Assembly: GCA_019313735.1 (NCBI GenBank)
Contig: JAFDAR010000005.1
Span: 1-14,659 of the forward strand
DNA length: 14,659 nucleotides
Direction: 5' to 3'
Source of the DNA: Deltaproteobacteria bacterium
Lineage (GTDB): Bacteria; Desulfobacterota; Syntrophia; Syntrophales; UBA2210
The notes under the pieces are model-generated. The model was not told where the DNA came from, made no database searches, and worked only from the letters and a program-made list of their open reading frames with translations. Of this stretch, positions 13,632 to 14,659 are shown piece by piece; the stretch's first letter is position 1; each line of letters opens with the position of its first letter. Position numbers and translations under genes: made by a program.

Positions 13632-14108
13632 CCCTGATTTTTTTCTAAACAGCTCCATAATAAGCAACACAGCTCCGACCGATATAGCCGAATCGGCCAA
13701 ATTGAAGGCGGGCCAGTGACAGGACGCTATGTAAAAGTCAAGAAAATCCACAACATCTCCGAATCGTATCCTGTCTAACAAATTTCCCACAGCTCCACCC
13801 AGTATCAGCGAAAGGGCAAATGTAAGGAACATCCCGGCTGACTTGTTTTTCGCGAGAAACCACAGGATCATTACAATAGCTGCAGCGGATACAACTATCA
13901 AGAACAGTGATCGAAACATGGGAGTCGCATTCGCAAAGAGTCCAAAGGCAGCTCCCGGATTTCGCACGTAGGTGATGTTGAAGAAACCGTCGATTACCGG
14001 ATACGAGGCATGAAGAGACATCACAGAACTTATATATATCTTGGAGATCTGATCCAGCCCCACAACCAGCAGCAGTGTTATAAAGAAGACGCCATGTTTT
14101 TTGTTCAA
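13617..14108 (-). CDS. lspA: Lipoprotein signal peptidase (signal peptidase II)
   Basis: Inner-membrane aspartyl protease that cleaves prolipoproteins after lipid attachment at the lipobox Cys. With a TTG start at 14108 it has 163 residues, the usual size, and four membrane helices. Signatures: FFITLLLVVGLDQISKIYI, FFNITYVRNPGAAFGLF, GGAVGNLLDRIRFGDVVDFLDF and HWPAFNLADSAISVG. The catalytic pair is D121 in VVDFLDF and D139 in FNLADSAI. A GTG at 14141 would add 11 residues, but it overlaps ileS and lacks an SD; the TTG has AGGGGGA 9 bases upstream, overlapping the ileS TAG, so I choose it. ileS-lspA is a common pair. The enzyme would process the lipoproteins encoded in this window. Confidence 0.95.
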   Translation of the reverse strand: MNKKHGVFFITLLLVVGLDQISKIYISSVMSLHASYPVIDGFFNITYVRNPGAAFGLFANATPMFRSLFLIVVSAAAIVMILWFLAKNKSAGMFLTFALSLILGGAVGNLLDRIRFGDVVDFLDFYIASCHWPAFNLADSAISVGAVLLIMELFRKKSGSLRQ

Positions 14109-14122
14109 AGACCTGTGTCCCC

Positions 14123-14659
14123 CTACAGATTTTTCACACACCTTGCGCAGATGGTTGGATGATCGGCATTTTCACCTACTGTCTCGCTGTAGTTCCAACA
14201 CCTCTCACACTTTATTCCCCGTGCCCTGGAAACTTCTATCTTCAGACCCTCAAACTCCGTGCTTTCATAAGGTTCGGAAATTTTGTCCGCCGGAACAAGA
14301 TTTACCTGGGACACGATAAGGAGCGCCCTCATATTATCGAGATAACCATCCATAAATGCCTGCAACTTTTCGGGGGCATGAATATTCACACAACTGTCGA
14401 GGGAATGGCCCACCACCTTCTTCTGTCTGGCTATCTCTATGGCCTTTGACACCTCTCCCTTGACGGCGATAAGCGTCTCCCATTTTTTACCGAGATCTTC
14501 ATCAAGATATTGAGGCTCTACCTCCGGAAACTGCGTCATATGAATGCTTTCTTCCTTGCCGTCATAATCGGGCATATTCGACCATATCTCCTCGGAGGTA
14601 AAGACAAGCACCGGTGCCAGGAGCCTTGTCATGGCATCAAGGATGATATACATCGCGCT
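14123..14659 (-). CDS. ileS: Isoleucyl-tRNA synthetase, C-terminal 178 residues (runs off window)
   Basis: Class I synthetase that charges tRNA-Ile in the cytoplasm. Only the end is present; the frame is open at base 14659. It begins in the anticodon-binding helical domain (MTRLLAPVLVFTSEEIWSNM, then KWETLIAVKGEVSKAIEIAR). It continues with the C-terminal junction domain (VGHSLDSCVNIHAPEKL) and ends in the zinc-binding tail typical of bacterial IleRS: C-x2-C in KCERCWNYSETVG and C-x2-C in HPTICARCVKNL. The stop is TAG at 14123-14125, 14 bases before the preferred lspA start. It has a normal ending with no sign of truncation. Confidence 0.96.
   Translation of the reverse strand, partial: SAMYIILDAMTRLLAPVLVFTSEEIWSNMPDYDGKEESIHMTQFPEVEPQYLDEDLGKKWETLIAVKGEVSKAIEIARQKKVVGHSLDSCVNIHAPEKLQAFMDGYLDNMRALLIVSQVNLVPADKISEPYESTEFEGLKIEVSRARGIKCERCWNYSETVGENADHPTICARCVKNL

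Noticed and set aside
14109..14141. GTG at 14141 as the lspA start
   Set aside because: It lies inside the ileS coding end, has no SD, and adds residues not typical of LspA; the TTG at 14108 has AGGGGGA at good spacing.
1..14659. CRISPR array, integrase, transposase, toxin-antitoxin or phage genes
   Set aside because: No regularly spaced direct repeats and no translated frame with such motifs; the only mobile-like signals are the non-coding inverted repeats.

Overview
The window looks like a chromosomal segment of a Gram-negative, probably anaerobic bacterium. The nearest fit by eye is Desulfobacterota (the former Deltaproteobacteria) or a relative. This rests on a tripartite TRAP transporter, the long form of HisG, the ileS-lspA pair and the style of the RpoD and DnaG proteins. 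The assignment is inference; no rRNA is present. Coding is dense, and TTG or GTG starts with good Shine-Dalgarno (SD) sites occur in several housekeeping genes (dnaG, hisA, dctM, probably lspA).

Left block, minus strand (transcribed from about 9.1 kb towards 0). A partial histidine biosynthesis cluster comes first: hisI, hisG, hisB, an unrelated predicted lipoprotein, then hisA. It runs on into a HIT-family hydrolase, a YqeY-like protein, DNA primase (dnaG), the sigma-70-type factor rpoD, and the N-terminal three quarters of exonuclease VII large subunit (xseA), which leaves the window at base 1. dnaG-rpoD is the classical macromolecular synthesis pair; rpsU is absent from its usual place and yqeY sits there. 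A 144-bp element with perfect 11-bp terminal inverted repeats lies between hisA and the HIT gene.

Middle, plus strand. After a 233-bp divergent intergenic region comes a 99-residue membrane protein with two transmembrane helices and a charged, coiled-coil-like tail. It is preceded by an extended -10 promoter-like site that overlaps a perfect palindrome. A 453-bp stretch without a convincing gene but with several hairpins follows. Then comes a complete TRAP transporter: dctP (solute receptor), dctQ and dctM, with a structured GC-rich spacer between dctP and dctQ.

Right end. A 226-bp spacer holds a long imperfect inverted repeat and precedes a small 3D-domain (three-aspartate) lipoprotein on the plus strand. 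Its 3' end overlaps the 3' end of lspA (signal peptidase II) on the minus strand. lspA lies 14 bases downstream of ileS, of which only the C-terminal part is in the window.

The most unusual observation is in rpoD. Regions 1.2 to 4.1 are textbook, but the region 4.2 recognition helix lacks the conserved residues that read the promoter -35 element. The clearest promoter-like site I could find in the window is of the extended -10 type with no recognisable -35. No CRISPR array, tRNA, rRNA, transposase or phage gene was seen.
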